NCBI RefSeq assembly: GCF_003254395.2 | Contig: NC_037649.1 | Span: 6,357,032 to 6,421,031, forward strand | Length of the DNA stretch: 64,000 nucleotides | Source: Apis mellifera | Taxonomy: Eukaryota > Arthropoda > Insecta > Hymenoptera > Apidae | Reading direction: 5' to 3' | Shown: piece after piece, positions 36,116 through 46,624 of the stretch | Layout of the letters: each line of letters opens with the position of its first letter | Numbering within the stretch: position 1 is the first letter of the stretch | Position numbers and translations under genes: made by a program | The notes under the pieces: generated by a model | The model's database searches: none | Seen by the model: only the letters and a program-made list of their open reading frames with translations | What the model was told of the DNA's origin: nothing

Positions 36116-36582
36116 ATACATACATATATACATATATATATTCGTGAAAGAATCAAAGGACCCATCAGCTCCGTGTACGAAATGTCCGTTATATTTGCGA
36201 TACGCCCCCAGCTATTTAATCAAGAATTCACGTTATGCTTGTGTTTCAGTATTCGGTAAAGCATATCGAACAAACACCTAGTTCGGATGGACGGTAGGGC
36301 TCGTATCGATTTTCTTTTTCCGTGCGAGACGGAGGACAGTCTATAACGGGAAAATATTTGATAAAAAATCGTTCAGCTTGATTAACATATCGAGTTGTTA
36401 CAACTTGCTCGTTAACTTTCACCACCAGGCATATGACAACCAGGTTCGTGCGTATAATTACAGAACGATTGATTCTCGTGTGAAGATATTACTTTCTCTT
36501 ATTTTTAATATTTTTCTGAGAAAGACGTGGTATATCGAAACTTGACAATTTCGTTGATGTTAGAGAATAATATTAAAAAAAA
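36116..36582. other. AT-rich spacer with a TA/CATA microsatellite
   Basis: A TATACATACATATATA run lies at about 36112-36142. No other feature was seen. Confidence 0.4.
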
Positions 36583-36718
36583 ATTTCGTAATCGAAAATC
36601 GTAGAAGAGTTGTTTTCGACATGATTCTTTTAAAAAGAATCGTCACCTTCCTGAAATAATTAACGTGTTCTTTTTTCACAAGATTGCTGAAAACTTAATA
36701 TTTTCGATTACACGAAAT
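36583..36718. repeat. Nested inverted repeats, hairpin-capable
   Basis: The outer arms are ATTTCGTAATCGAAAAT at 36583-36599 and ATTTTCGATTACACGAAAT at 36700-36718. They are inverted with one 2-base difference. In the middle, GATTCTTTT (36623-36631) pairs with AAAAGAATC (36633-36641) around one base. This looks like a small MITE-like or foldback remnant of about 136 bp. No clear target duplication was found. Confidence 0.5.
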
Positions 36719-37680
36719 ATAATCTTCCTTTTTCATTACGATATTTTTTTTGTCCTCTCCCCTCCCTCAAATGGTCACACGAATTTACGTTTCAACTCGT
36801 GATGTTCCATATGAACGTGGAAACGCATGCAATTTGCTTGCATCGGTGTTTGCGGCCGATGTATCGTAATACGAGAGCACATTGCAGCCGTGACACATTT
36901 CACAGATAATAACCAGAAATATTTTTAGCAGAAGAGTAACCATTTTTACATTAATCCTCGTTCAGAGGCTTGTAATACGTAGGGGGATGGGGTGGACGTA
37001 GATAACGAAAAATTACTGAATTTATTGACCCAGAATATGTGCATGACACCCGTTGCACTCGCGAAGTTGTAATCTTTTCGTTTGTAAGTAAACCATAATG
37101 CATGGAAGACAACATGCAACTTCTTTTTAAGGATTTTAATCGGTTTTACGAAACGGATTGTGCAAACTAGGAAGAAAAGTTTTAATATCTATGCGCGTCG
37201 GATGTTCAATTTTATTTTATGGAAAATTGTTTTATTCTGTAAAAAGAGAGCAGTAATTCAATATTAATTTTTGACATTGTATTTATAATTTTATTCGATT
37301 ATTATTATTTCATTCATTCTATTCATTCCAATAGATATGCTTTTGTGATCAAAATAATTAACTGAACCAAAATGGTACACCAAATTATATGAAGTGAAGT
37401 TTTGAAATTATGAAATTCCATCTTAGGAATCATATTATCGCAAGACTCTGTTTATCAATCGACGAAAAGTATCCAACTTTTCAAAAATATTATCAAATTG
37501 GTAAAGAATTTTCCAAATTTTCATTCGAGCCGATTAATAAAATTAAAGACAAATCTTTTAAAGACGAGTTCTTTTTAAATCGAAGTCGAGGAATCATCCA
37601 CGAAACGAACAATACAACTTGCCATTATTATTGAAATATAATATTCAAGATACGATGGAAGAAAGGAGGGAGCAGATTGT
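36719..37680. other. Spacer, mixed block at 36.78-36.92 kb
   Basis: Repeat-free mixed sequence at 36780-36920 resembles a small regulatory island. It contains TTCCATATGAAC, GCATGCAATTTGCTTGCATC (a near-palindrome) and GGCCGATG words. The rest is AT-rich without features. Confidence 0.3.
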
Positions 37681-37902
37681 TCAAGATGTGGTGTAACGCA
37701 ATCTTGGTGTAAATCGCAGGAGTGTGCCGCGAAATGCGAATAGCTGTTTGACCGTGCAGTTCACGTATGTAGAGCAAGTGGCAGAATTCCAAATCTCGCC
37801 ACTTGGTGGGATAAACATTTCCGCCAGGACAACCGCTTTCGCGGGGTTATGGACGGCCTCTGTGAGGTCGCAAGCCTCGTATGACGTTTGCGTGAACCTC
37901 AT
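37681..37902 (-). CDS. Possible exon or remnant of a small cysteine-containing protein
   Basis: An open frame on the minus strand lies in a small GC-richer island inside AT-rich DNA. From the ATG at 37902 it reads 73 codons to a TGA at 37683-37681. Many codons end in G or C, unlike the flanks. The middle reads FIPPSGEIWNSATCSTYVNC (residues about 32-51), with an earlier cysteine near residue 10. The P-x-G-E-x-W, C-x5-C arrangement faintly resembles single-domain von Willebrand C (SVWC) proteins of arthropods, but the remaining family cysteines are absent and no signal peptide is encoded. An acceptor-like AG sits just upstream (exon edge at 37897 if used). It could be one exon of a spliced gene, a pseudogene, or chance. 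The + strand is also open here, which weakens the call. Confidence 0.2.
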   Translation of the reverse strand: MRFTQTSYEACDLTEAVHNPAKAVVLAEMFIPPSGEIWNSATCSTYVNCTVKQLFAFRGTLLRFTPRLRYTTS

Positions 37903-37933
37903 TATCGTGGCAAGGATTAGCGAACGTTATTAG

Positions 37934-40171
37934 CCTACATTTGACGTAAACGGAGGCGGATCCTTTGATTCAGCTGGTTAATCGAGGAGGATTTGAAGAA
38001 ACGAATAATAGATGTGTGAAGATTTTCGATCATTCTACATTTATTGGCGAAAAATTGATTTCAAATAAATAATTAAGATTAATCAAGATTATCGGCAAAT
38101 AATTCTAAATAAAGGATAAATAATTCGATGTTGAATCGTGAAGATTTTACAATTGAACTGCTAGTATTGATCATCGAAAGGACCATTCAAAATTTACAAA
38201 GTTTTTCATCTCTCCTTTTTCTTGAATAAAGAAAATCATTAATCGCTAAGGTGAAGATTAAATTTTCATTTTCTGCGACCGGGTAACAAAAAACCTGAAC
38301 AAATTTCATAATTTAAAATTTCGCCTTGTCTCGTATCGTTACGAAGTTATATTTCAAAAAAAAGAAAAAGAAGAACGAAAGAATTATACTCTACGAAACA
38401 GAATTCAAAAAAGAAAGATCTTTCCAATTATTCGAGGAAAATATATCTAACCACCCGTAACGTGAAAACCTTGCGATTAAAGAAAAGAGGAAATTCTTCC
38501 AGCCTCCACTCCTAATTCGATTAGACCAAGCAACAGAAATTGAAAGATCAACTGTATCACCGCTTACTGCACCCACTTCGAGTAAGCGAATAAACTTTTA
38601 CACAATTTTTTTATCCCCTCCTCCGTTACATTCCGCCAACACTTTCGCCAACAACTTCTCCCTTCCTCCTTCCCTTCACTCTCCCCGATCAAGAAACTTC
38701 GTAATAAGGATATACGCAAATATTTTCAAGTTAGAAGTAGTTTCGAATAGCACGATCCTCGGTCGTCGAGTGTCGGACCTAAAGGACAGACACGGCCGTC
38801 GAAGGAAGCCTCTTCCAATGCTTCGCGGCACTAATCGCACGAAGTGGTTGTAATCGGCAAAACTTTTTGAACGATACCTCCTCCCTCCCCCCTTTTCGCG
38901 AGACGACAAACGTGGGAACATCCACCGTTCTCGCAACTAATGGAATTATACGACGATGGAGTGGCTCCGGCTCAGACTTAGGGGAAGGGGGAGGGGGCGG
39001 CCACGTTTGTCAAATCCTATTGACGAAAGTTTTTGATGGATTCCATGGAAATGTCGATTCCTTGTTGGGAACGGCTTGCATCTTGTAATGCATCGATTGC
39101 ATCGTGTATCCGCAACGATGCGGATAAGCTTCGTGGAAAAACTTTTTTGATACTTTTGAAATTTATTTATGGATGGATCGGGATCCTTGGATCCGAACCT
39201 AAATGGAAGTTTGATTTCCGTTCTCAAAATAAAGATGCATCGCGCGTAAAGTTGATTTAATTTACGAAACGAAATAAAATATTCTTTTTTTAATTTTTAA
39301 TTTTCCAAATTTGATTTTTATCGTTTTGTATCTCTTTTTTTTATTATTGTTATTTATGAATGAGATTTTATTATTATTAGATTTTAATTTATATTCCACG
39401 GACAGGAATTTTTATTAGAACTTGGGAGATAATTCTTTTTTTTTTTTTTTTTTTTTCCCCCAATAATATCTCGATAACCTGGAAATCCTTTTATGAAATT
39501 TGTATAAAAATCTGCGCACAGCGGAATGGAATAGAACACATAGAATATATCGCTTCTATATCCGAATAAATAAATATTAAAAATTCCACTATATTGGAAT
39601 ATTTCATAAAAATAATTGGGACAAAAATGTAATTTCGGCCGGCCCTTAGGAGAATCACGTACTAATAAATTGCATCCTATTAAATCCAGTTAACACAGAA
39701 TTCGGAAAAATTTAATCAAAAATATAGTTTTAAAAAAAAAAAAATATCTACGCATCCTCGTGTATCATTTTACTCCCTCCGCCGAAAAATATTTTCCAAT
39801 AAAATTCCATCCCTGGTCTCCTCGATCATAATTTAAGCCTGAAGCACAACTTCGGCCAGCACAACCCGTTGAAACGAAAGTTGGCCGAACAACCGTGTTT
39901 CAATATCCATCGCACGATGCTTAATTACGCGTCTCCTCGAAAATTCACACTTCCCTAACGAACATCGATCGCCACTTAAAGAAGGGTATTATCTCTCGAC
40001 GAGGCGGTCTGCGACTCTCTCCCGTTATACAGCGTTAAAACAACGATAAGACAGACGTCCAAGTAAAAGAAATGGTGGTCCGTCCTAATGGAGAGGGGTC
40101 ACGTCGAAGGAGAATGTGTCAGAAAGGTGCTCGATGGGCCTACCTTCTACCATAGGGTCGCAGTTTCACCG
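37934..40171. other. Spacer, nothing recognised
   Basis: AT-rich except for mixed blocks at 38640-39260. A T run of about 21 lies at 39436-39456. Overlapping frames at 38676-39260 are under 95 codons and unrecognised. A GGGGAAGGGGGAGGGGG purine patch lies at 38980-38998, on the + strand, and has G-quadruplex-like spacing. Confidence 0.35.
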
Positions 40172-40736
40172 TACAGGGTGTCAAATATATTCAAACGCCT
40201 CTCGATTGCGAAAAAGCGTGCGACAATTCAATAAAAATAGCCGTTCAAGACGACTTAAGCAATCGAAGCTCCTATAGTCTTCCTACAGTTTATTAACGCA
40301 AAGACAAAAGTTAAGAAAGTACGAAAAAGTTTGGTTAAGACTTATTTATCGAGTTACAAGCAATTTAAGTTATAAGCAATCGACCGAAGATAGAACGTCT
40401 CTATCTTCATCGCGTAGTCGGTCTTATTCCCATCTCCTTCTCGTCCATGGCAAACTTCAATTGCTTATAAGATATTTCTATCTAGCTCACACCACCCCCG
40501 CGGATCTCGCTTCATCCGAGGCGAACTTCAATTTCTTATAAGACATCCCCATCTTCGTCCGCAACGTTATCTATCTCCATCTCGCCAACGAAAACTTCAA
40601 TTGCTTGTAACTCAATAAATAAACAAGCCTCGATCGATATTTCTATATATATATAACTAACTTTTATATTTATCTCAACTTTCAGGATCGACTCTCGAAA
40701 AAGAAGTTTCCATTAAGTATATATTAACACCCTGTA
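40172..40736. mobile_element. MITE-like non-autonomous transposon, 565 bp
   Basis: The ends are long inverted repeats: TACAGGGTGTCAAATATAT on the left, and on the right ATATTAACACCCTGTA, whose complement is TACAGGGTGTTAATAT. TA flanks both ends, as for Tc1/mariner-type insertions. The interior is non-coding and highly structured. A second inverted pair (40341-40369 against 40595-40622) carries GAGTTACAAGCAATT-type words. The unit AACTTCAATTGCTTATAAG occurs three times rightward (40453, 40524, 40593) and in inverted form in the left arm. The whole can fold into a large branched hairpin. No transposase is encoded, so it would depend on one elsewhere. CAGGGTG ends match the smaller element at 25350. 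Confidence 0.75.
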
Positions 40737-42290
40737 TATATACGCGGATGTAACCTCCCTCGACGTGTTCCTCGAACACGTTAGGGTCCTCGAACGAGGA
40801 AACGTTGATGAGAGGACCACGAATCACCGTGGCTGGGTCGAGGAAGAATAGAGGAAAGAGACGTAACACGAGGGAAGGAGAGAGGGAGCGAGCGGCTAGG
40901 CAACGACAGCGGCCGAGCGAGAGGAGTCATTGCCACCGGTACAGGCGAACGTGTTCATCTTCGTTGAGCTGGTTGCCGTAGTAATTACGCTTTCACGTCG
41001 TGCCACCCGAGCCTCTGTGCCACCTCAATGCTGCCTCGTGGCTGCAGCCAAATAACTACACCGAATCCTTATACTTATTCTCCGCCTGTGTTTTGCATTA
41101 TAACGTGGAGAAGAGAACGTGAAGCCCGGTCGCCCAGTTTTCTCTCCTCCACCGGCATTACGACTGCTAAATGCTAAATGGGTGGGAAAAAAACTGGCTG
41201 GACCCTGCACGAGTTCGAGAAGAGGAAGGAAGGGGCGGGGGGAGAACCATTTTTAAGCTCGGCAGACGTAAAAATAGCTTTTAAAAGTTTCGAAGACGCA
41301 CTCGACTCGTTACTTTCTACCTGGCGGACAAACCGCAAGCCTCTCGATGCTCGACTCCTCCTCGTGCTCGTCAGAGGAGGGGGAAGAAAAAGCCGGAAGG
41401 CTGGAAAAAAGGGGAAGAAGGGAGCGTGCCGCAAGAAATTCAACCGTCTTACCCGCTGTCTCTCTTCGAAGAAGATCCGCGGTGAAAACTCCGTAATTGT
41501 GTTTCTGTATGGCTGCCATCGTGTGGTATGAAACGTAACTGGTCGTTAAGGTGCTTCGTTTTTCGGTGTTTCCATGCCCGGCAACATGATCGATGGCCGA
41601 GGTGCTCCTGGGATCCACCGTGTATGCGAGTCCTAGCTGCCGTAATGAATTGATAGAGCGTTTGGTTACGATGCGTGTGTCCTGCGAGGGGGAGAGGAAG
41701 GTAAAATTTAATATGCGAAAAAAATTATATTCCATTATTTCGTTGAATAATGGTCGATGTAAGAATCTTACAAATTTAGATTTTTTCGAATTAAATGAAA
41801 GAAATTAAAAAATTAAAGAAAAAGGGAGAGAGAGAGAGAGAATTACTAAGGTTTAAAAATTATATATTGAAGACGTTTATCAACTCTCAAACTTTATCTT
41901 ACATAATTAAATATATTTTAAACTTGGCGTATATCTCGATATCTGGTATAGAAAGAACGCTGATTAAGTTATAATGGAAGTCTTGTTATAATGGAAGATC
42001 TCGTATTTTATACGCGAATATTTCTCGCCTCGATAATACCGGATTCCAGTGTTATTATATTCAAAACTTGGCACGCGTGATCCCAACCGGTTGATGCACC
42101 GATACCTATTTGTGGTTTATGAAAATCTTTAAAGTCTCATAAATCACGAGTTATGGAACAAACGTAAATTACGATTATTGCTTTGGTTTTACGATACTTG
42201 ACAACGCTTTCTCATAATCTTACTGTCACACGGCAAAAGCGAAAGCAGAAGAATTTATATAAGTAGAAAAGAATTTACGATCATCGACAC
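40737..42290. other. Spacer, CpG-rich block at 40.74-41.75 kb
   Basis: From 40750 to 41750 the DNA is CpG-rich and mixed, with inverted CGTGTTC-CTC-GAACACG at 40767-40783 and a GA patch near 40875. Frames of 117 codons (+, 41178-41531) and 141 codons (-, 41310-41735) overlap antisense and are low-complexity in part. A + frame at 41593-41699 ends in GGAAG followed by GTAAAA, a passable donor. AT-rich DNA follows, with a GA run at 41826-41841. No protein recognised. Confidence 0.3.
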
Positions 42291-42719
42291 GTGCGTAAAG
42301 TTTTCAAGGATTCAAGGTCCAAGGAACGTAACGAGGGACGAGAGAAGAAAGGAAGGAAGGAACAGAGGAGCAATTTGGTTCGGTACAGTATAGGCCATTG
42401 TGTCAAACGTCGTAAACAGATAAATTCCATGGAATTATTTTACTGGCAATACGTCATTCGCAATTTATTCGTTAATACACGAGCCGTTGAACGAGCTCAT
42501 TGCCGTTGAAATGGGATTTCCGAGTTTCCTCGAGGACTTCAAAATATTGTACCTCGTCTAAATTGCTTTTCCTCGGCAATAGGATGATTTAATGCTTGAC
42601 ACTGAACGGTCGTTAGCAAAATAATTTCCTTTCTAATAGAGCTGTATACATCACATCGTTTTCAGACCCCGACCGAGATATGACAAATTTTCGTGATACA
42701 CGCGTGCAGATAATAAAAT
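42291..42719. other. Spacer, nothing recognised
   Basis: A purine-rich patch (GAAGAAAGGAAGGAAGG) lies at 42341-42360. The 72-codon + frame at 42291-42509 is unrecognised. Confidence 0.35.
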
Positions 42720-43100
42720 AGATATCTTCGCGTGGTATTCACTGATATGAATAATTAATCGGCGTTTTATTATTATTCTTATTTTAATTAGTTGCAAATA
42801 TCGGCTCCCATGTACCAAACATACATGATTAATTAGCCGAAATCATAATTATATCATACTATTATGACACACTGAATTTAATTTGTTATGGTCTGATTAA
42901 AAATTTAATACAACGTGTTCATTCCGAATGATGACCTCCCTGTCTCCGTATATTACGAATTTCCGGTGCATTAGTGGGTGACACATCAAATGGAATTCAC
43001 AATTGTGGCGTAATTTCAATTTTTAATTTATAGGTCCCGTATAATAAATTGCGACCAATTATTATCGTCATATTACACGGCGAATTGAACGTTAATTACT
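42720..43100. promoter_or_regulatory. TAATTA-rich candidate enhancer
   Basis: Five TAATTA cores lie within about 350 bp (42752, 42785, 42830, 42846 and 43093), with further TTTAATTTG/TTTAAT words between. TAATTA is the core of many homeodomain sites. The block lacks simple repeats and meaningful frames and ends at a long pyrimidine tract. The AT-rich background raises the chance rate but does not easily explain five. Enhancer function is inference. Confidence 0.35.
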
Positions 43101-43182
43101 TCTCCCTCTTCCCTCCCCCCTCTCTACCCCTCACCTCCTCCTCCTCGTCCCCCTCGTCCCCCTCTCCCCCTTCTCCCTGTCT
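43101..43182 (+). repeat. Polypyrimidine tract
   Basis: About 80 bases of C and T with CTCCTCCTCCTC and CCCCCTCGTCCCCCT subrepeats and only scattered A or G. Such tracts can form triplex (H-) DNA or bind pyrimidine-tract proteins if transcribed. Confidence 0.8.
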
Positions 43183-43578
43183 ACCACCTATATATACCGG
43201 GTAATTGTAATTTGGTTTAACGACAAATTTTCGATATGGCGAAGCGTACACCCTATATTATATTGACTTTCATATCGTAAATTGTTTCGAAGGCTTTGGG
43301 AAAGCGTAAGTAGCCCCACCGAGTCAGAGAGGAATTTAATCCTTGGCTACTAAGGATTAAGGGTTCAAGAGCGAATGAACTTTCATTAAAAAATCTAATT
43401 TTCGAGAGGGACTACGTTTAACCTAGGGGATAGAATTAAATTTTATGTGCTTCCTTTTCCGCTCACGGAAGCATGAAACTTGGTTCGTTCAAGAGACGCC
43501 TGAAGCAAACGACAAATGCTATTTTGCCGGAGAACGTACGAATATTCTGCTAAACAACAGCTAACAATGTTCTCTTTC

Positions 43579-43613
<35 letters not shown>

Positions 43614-44029
43614 AAATTTCACTCAATATTAATACACTTTCGACGGAAGAATTTAAAAAAAAAAAAATTTGAAACTTTTAAGAAAAACGTCCCATAAAAT
43701 TTATACCTAGCTTTTAAAAATAATTAAAATAATAATCACAGACGAAAGTGATGTAATAATAATAAACGTCATCCGAATAGATGCATTCATTATACAAAGT
43801 TAAATAAATACTTCCACGAAGATTCTCGATGAATCTTGATATTAAAAATAACACAGTAAAGATAACAATAGCTCGAAAGCGACAATTTGTCTCCGAAATA
43901 AAATAATTTAACCATCTCTCATCTCGATGAATATGTATATAAATAGTATAAAAATAACGATAGTTTTCTACTCGAAACGATAATATTACTTCTCGACGAA
44001 ACAAATTATAAGAAGAAAGGAAAGCAGCG
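43183..44029. repeat. AT-rich spacer with TTTTC pentamer tract
   Basis: (TTTTC)n followed by a T run covers about 43571-43613. A second A run is at 43657-43669. A 96-codon minus frame at 43714-44004 is AT-rich and Tyr/Ile-heavy and looks fortuitous. Confidence 0.45.
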
Positions 44030-44700
44030 GATATATATTTAACCGGACCAACGATGCGTTCACGTTTACGCAGAAAATCGCGTTACCTCGCAAGAACGCG
44101 TGCAATCGTGAGCGCGCGATTCAGATTTATTCTTACAACAACTATCTCGTCTCGGAATAAACGGATCTGCATACATATTCAGCCAGTTAATTGCCTGGCT
44201 CGTGTGATGCGGGTATCACGGTGAAGATTAGCGAAACCTCACGGAGCATGAGAACTAAACCAACCCGATGCGCGCATTAAGTTTATGCGTTTGCCGTGTG
44301 CTACATTTGAAATGAGGGGGGAGAGAAGGGGGAGGGAGGGCAGAAGGATCACCGAAAACGACGGTTACGGTTAAGGGTTCCCTGTTAAATTGCTGGCTAC
44401 ACATTTTCTGTGATGCGAATCTAATACACGGGCCGACAAAAGAACTTGTTACGTTTCGCGATATTCAAATTTGAACGAGACACGGATTAAGGTGGAATTG
44501 CGCTTCGCGGGGAGGATAAAAGCTCATTTGCGCTGTGGAAATAGCAAGTTCCACGGCGAAGTGGCTCCCAGGGATGTAATTATATTCGTCCTCGGTTGTA
44601 TTAAAAGAATATATCCTGTTGAAAAGCGTAAAGTTAGCCGTGCACGAAATAATTGAGCTCATTGCCGGTTGACAATGAATATCTCATTGAATTACTCGAC
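44030..44700. promoter_or_regulatory. Candidate regulatory block
   Basis: Mixed, CpG-containing sequence with few simple repeats, apart from a G/A patch at 44317-44342, and only short unrecognised frames. It contains the words AGCCAGTTAATTGCCTGGCT (a near-palindrome around TTAATTG, 44180-44199) and GATGTAATTATATTC. It is likely non-coding; the regulatory role is inferred. Confidence 0.25.
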
Positions 44701-45662
44701 GCCCATTTTCGGATCGAGGATATCAAACGTTTCGTTCCATTTTTTCCTTTCCTTTTATTAAAAAAAAAAAGAAAGAAAGAAAAAGAAAAGAAAAGAAAAG
44801 AAAATTGGTAGAAAATAATTATATCTTAATCTTGCATCGAATATAATATTTTAAGTAAATATTGGAGGAATTTTTTTTTTAAGAGAGAAATTCTTTTAAG
44901 AAATATCGAATTTTCTTTTTTTTTCAACGAAGAATTGTCTGCAATACATATCGAAATTTCTTTAAGAAAGAAATACGGAAACATCGTTATCGTTTTGCAG
45001 TTCCATGCGTTGTTTTCTAAACATACATAAGCGTATTGGGAATGTTGTTGAAGCTTGAATGCCCATTGCATCCATTGTATTTACGGAGAGGCAGATTTTA
45101 TTTAACTTCGAAAGGAATTCGCGAAACATTTTTATCGAATTTGTACGTTCTGATTCATCGTTGAAATTTAATATTCCGACGGGATGGTGAAAATACCATC
45201 GTTTTTTTTCGTGCTCCATCCTTAAATCTACGTGTTGTCGAAACATTTTTACAGGATAACTCCCCCCCTCCCCCCTTTTTTATTCCTCTCGTGTAACTTT
45301 TCGCTTCCGACCCAACGAGAACACTGTTTTTATCTTTGATCACAACGATGCTCGGTGAAACGAGAAGTTATTTCATATTACGCGTCGACGAGAGACTTAA
45401 AGAGACGTGTAAACATTTGATTTGAATATTATAAATGTCGCTGAGTGAATATATATTTCGCTGGTTGCAATGTTTAAAAAAAAAGAAAAAAAAGGAAGAG
45501 GAAAAGAAATAAGTAAAAAAAAAAAAAAAAAGGTACGAATGTTAAGGTAATGTATAACGAATTAAGCGAACTTTATTTCCACCGTCGAATTTAATCGTAT
45601 CGCGATTTAACACGGACTTAAAACGGGCAGCGGCACAAATTGAAACACAGTTTTGTCAAACG
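44701..45662. repeat. AT-rich spacer with A-rich tracts
   Basis: (GAAAA)n after an A run lies at 44760-44805, inverted relative to the TTTTC tract at 43571-43613. T runs lie at 44871-44880 and 44917-44924, and A-rich DNA at 45475-45532. Small minus frames at 44826-45343 are unrecognised. Confidence 0.45.
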
Positions 45663-46050
45663 TTAATTACTTTTCAAACGCGGCCATGCACCACTCGTAC
45701 GGGCACTGTTTCGAGATAAAAAGTGTCTTCGTGATTCGCGAAATTTCGCGTTATTTTTAATCGGCGCGCCGTGATTCCCTGCCCCTTCACCTATTTCATT
45801 ACCGAATTTTAAACGGGACGACGAAACGATTTCGAGGTGGAGGAGACTCGATACTCGAGTCCTACGAACATCCTGTGCAAGCCATCGATCCCGAAACACA
45901 AAGAAGTCAAAACACTCGCCGGGTTCCAGCACTTGCCCCCCCTTTCCAAATCCATCCTTCGCGAGCTATGATAAAAAGATCCATCCTACTCCACCATTTC
46001 CTTTTCTCTCGCCCACCGCCTACCACCTCTTCACCACCATTCTTTTTCAG
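45663..46050. other. Mixed spacer ending in a strong acceptor-like site
   Basis: The final 90 bases are pyrimidine-rich (CCACCATTTCCTTTTCTCTCG-like) and end TTCTTTTTCAG at 46050, a textbook 3' splice-site shape for the + strand. The 89-codon minus frame at 45663-45932 is not recognised. Confidence 0.3.
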
Positions 46051-46585
46051 ATCTTAGAAGAATGGAAGGACTGGAAAGTGGCGGGCATGTGGCACGGGGA
46101 TTGGCCGCTCGTCGCGGAAAAGCGGACCCCGAGTCGAGTCGAATCGCGTGTACATGCGCGGCGGGTTGTAGCAGCGCCGAAATATTTCTAAAAGAGCGGC
46201 GACTGACGGGACCGAGATCCGGAAAGTCCTTGGAAAAGAGTGGAGCTAAGACGCAGTGTCGAGAAAAAGTGAGAACGCGGGACGGGAAAGAAAGACGCAG
46301 CGTGGGAGGAAGGGAAAAAGGAAGGAGAGAGAGAGAGAGGCCGAGTGCAAGAGCGAGAGAACGCGAGAAAGATGAAGAAAGAAGTATTGAGGAAGAGGTA
46401 TATACCGAAGAAACGGGTGGTCGTTCGGTCGTACGTGAAGGGTCGGCGTTAGGCAGTTGGAACGTGGAATAGTGAGGAAAAGGATGGATGGAGGGAGAGA
46501 GAAAAAGAAATGAAGCGTGGTAGGGTGAGAGTAAGGGCAAAAGGACGACGAGGGGGTATGAGAGTGAAAGAGGTGCGAGGGAGGT

Positions 46586-46624
<39 letters not shown>

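Noticed and set aside
42493..44667. The 13-mer GAGCTCATTGCCG occurs at 42493-42505 and 44655-44667, each followed by TTGA or GTTGA.
   Set aside because: A 13-base match somewhere in 64 kb is expected several times by chance, and the flanks do not align.
46062..46472. 136-codon Arg/Glu-rich frame on the + strand.
   Set aside because: It is a translation of purine-rich low-complexity DNA, and the antisense frame is longer.
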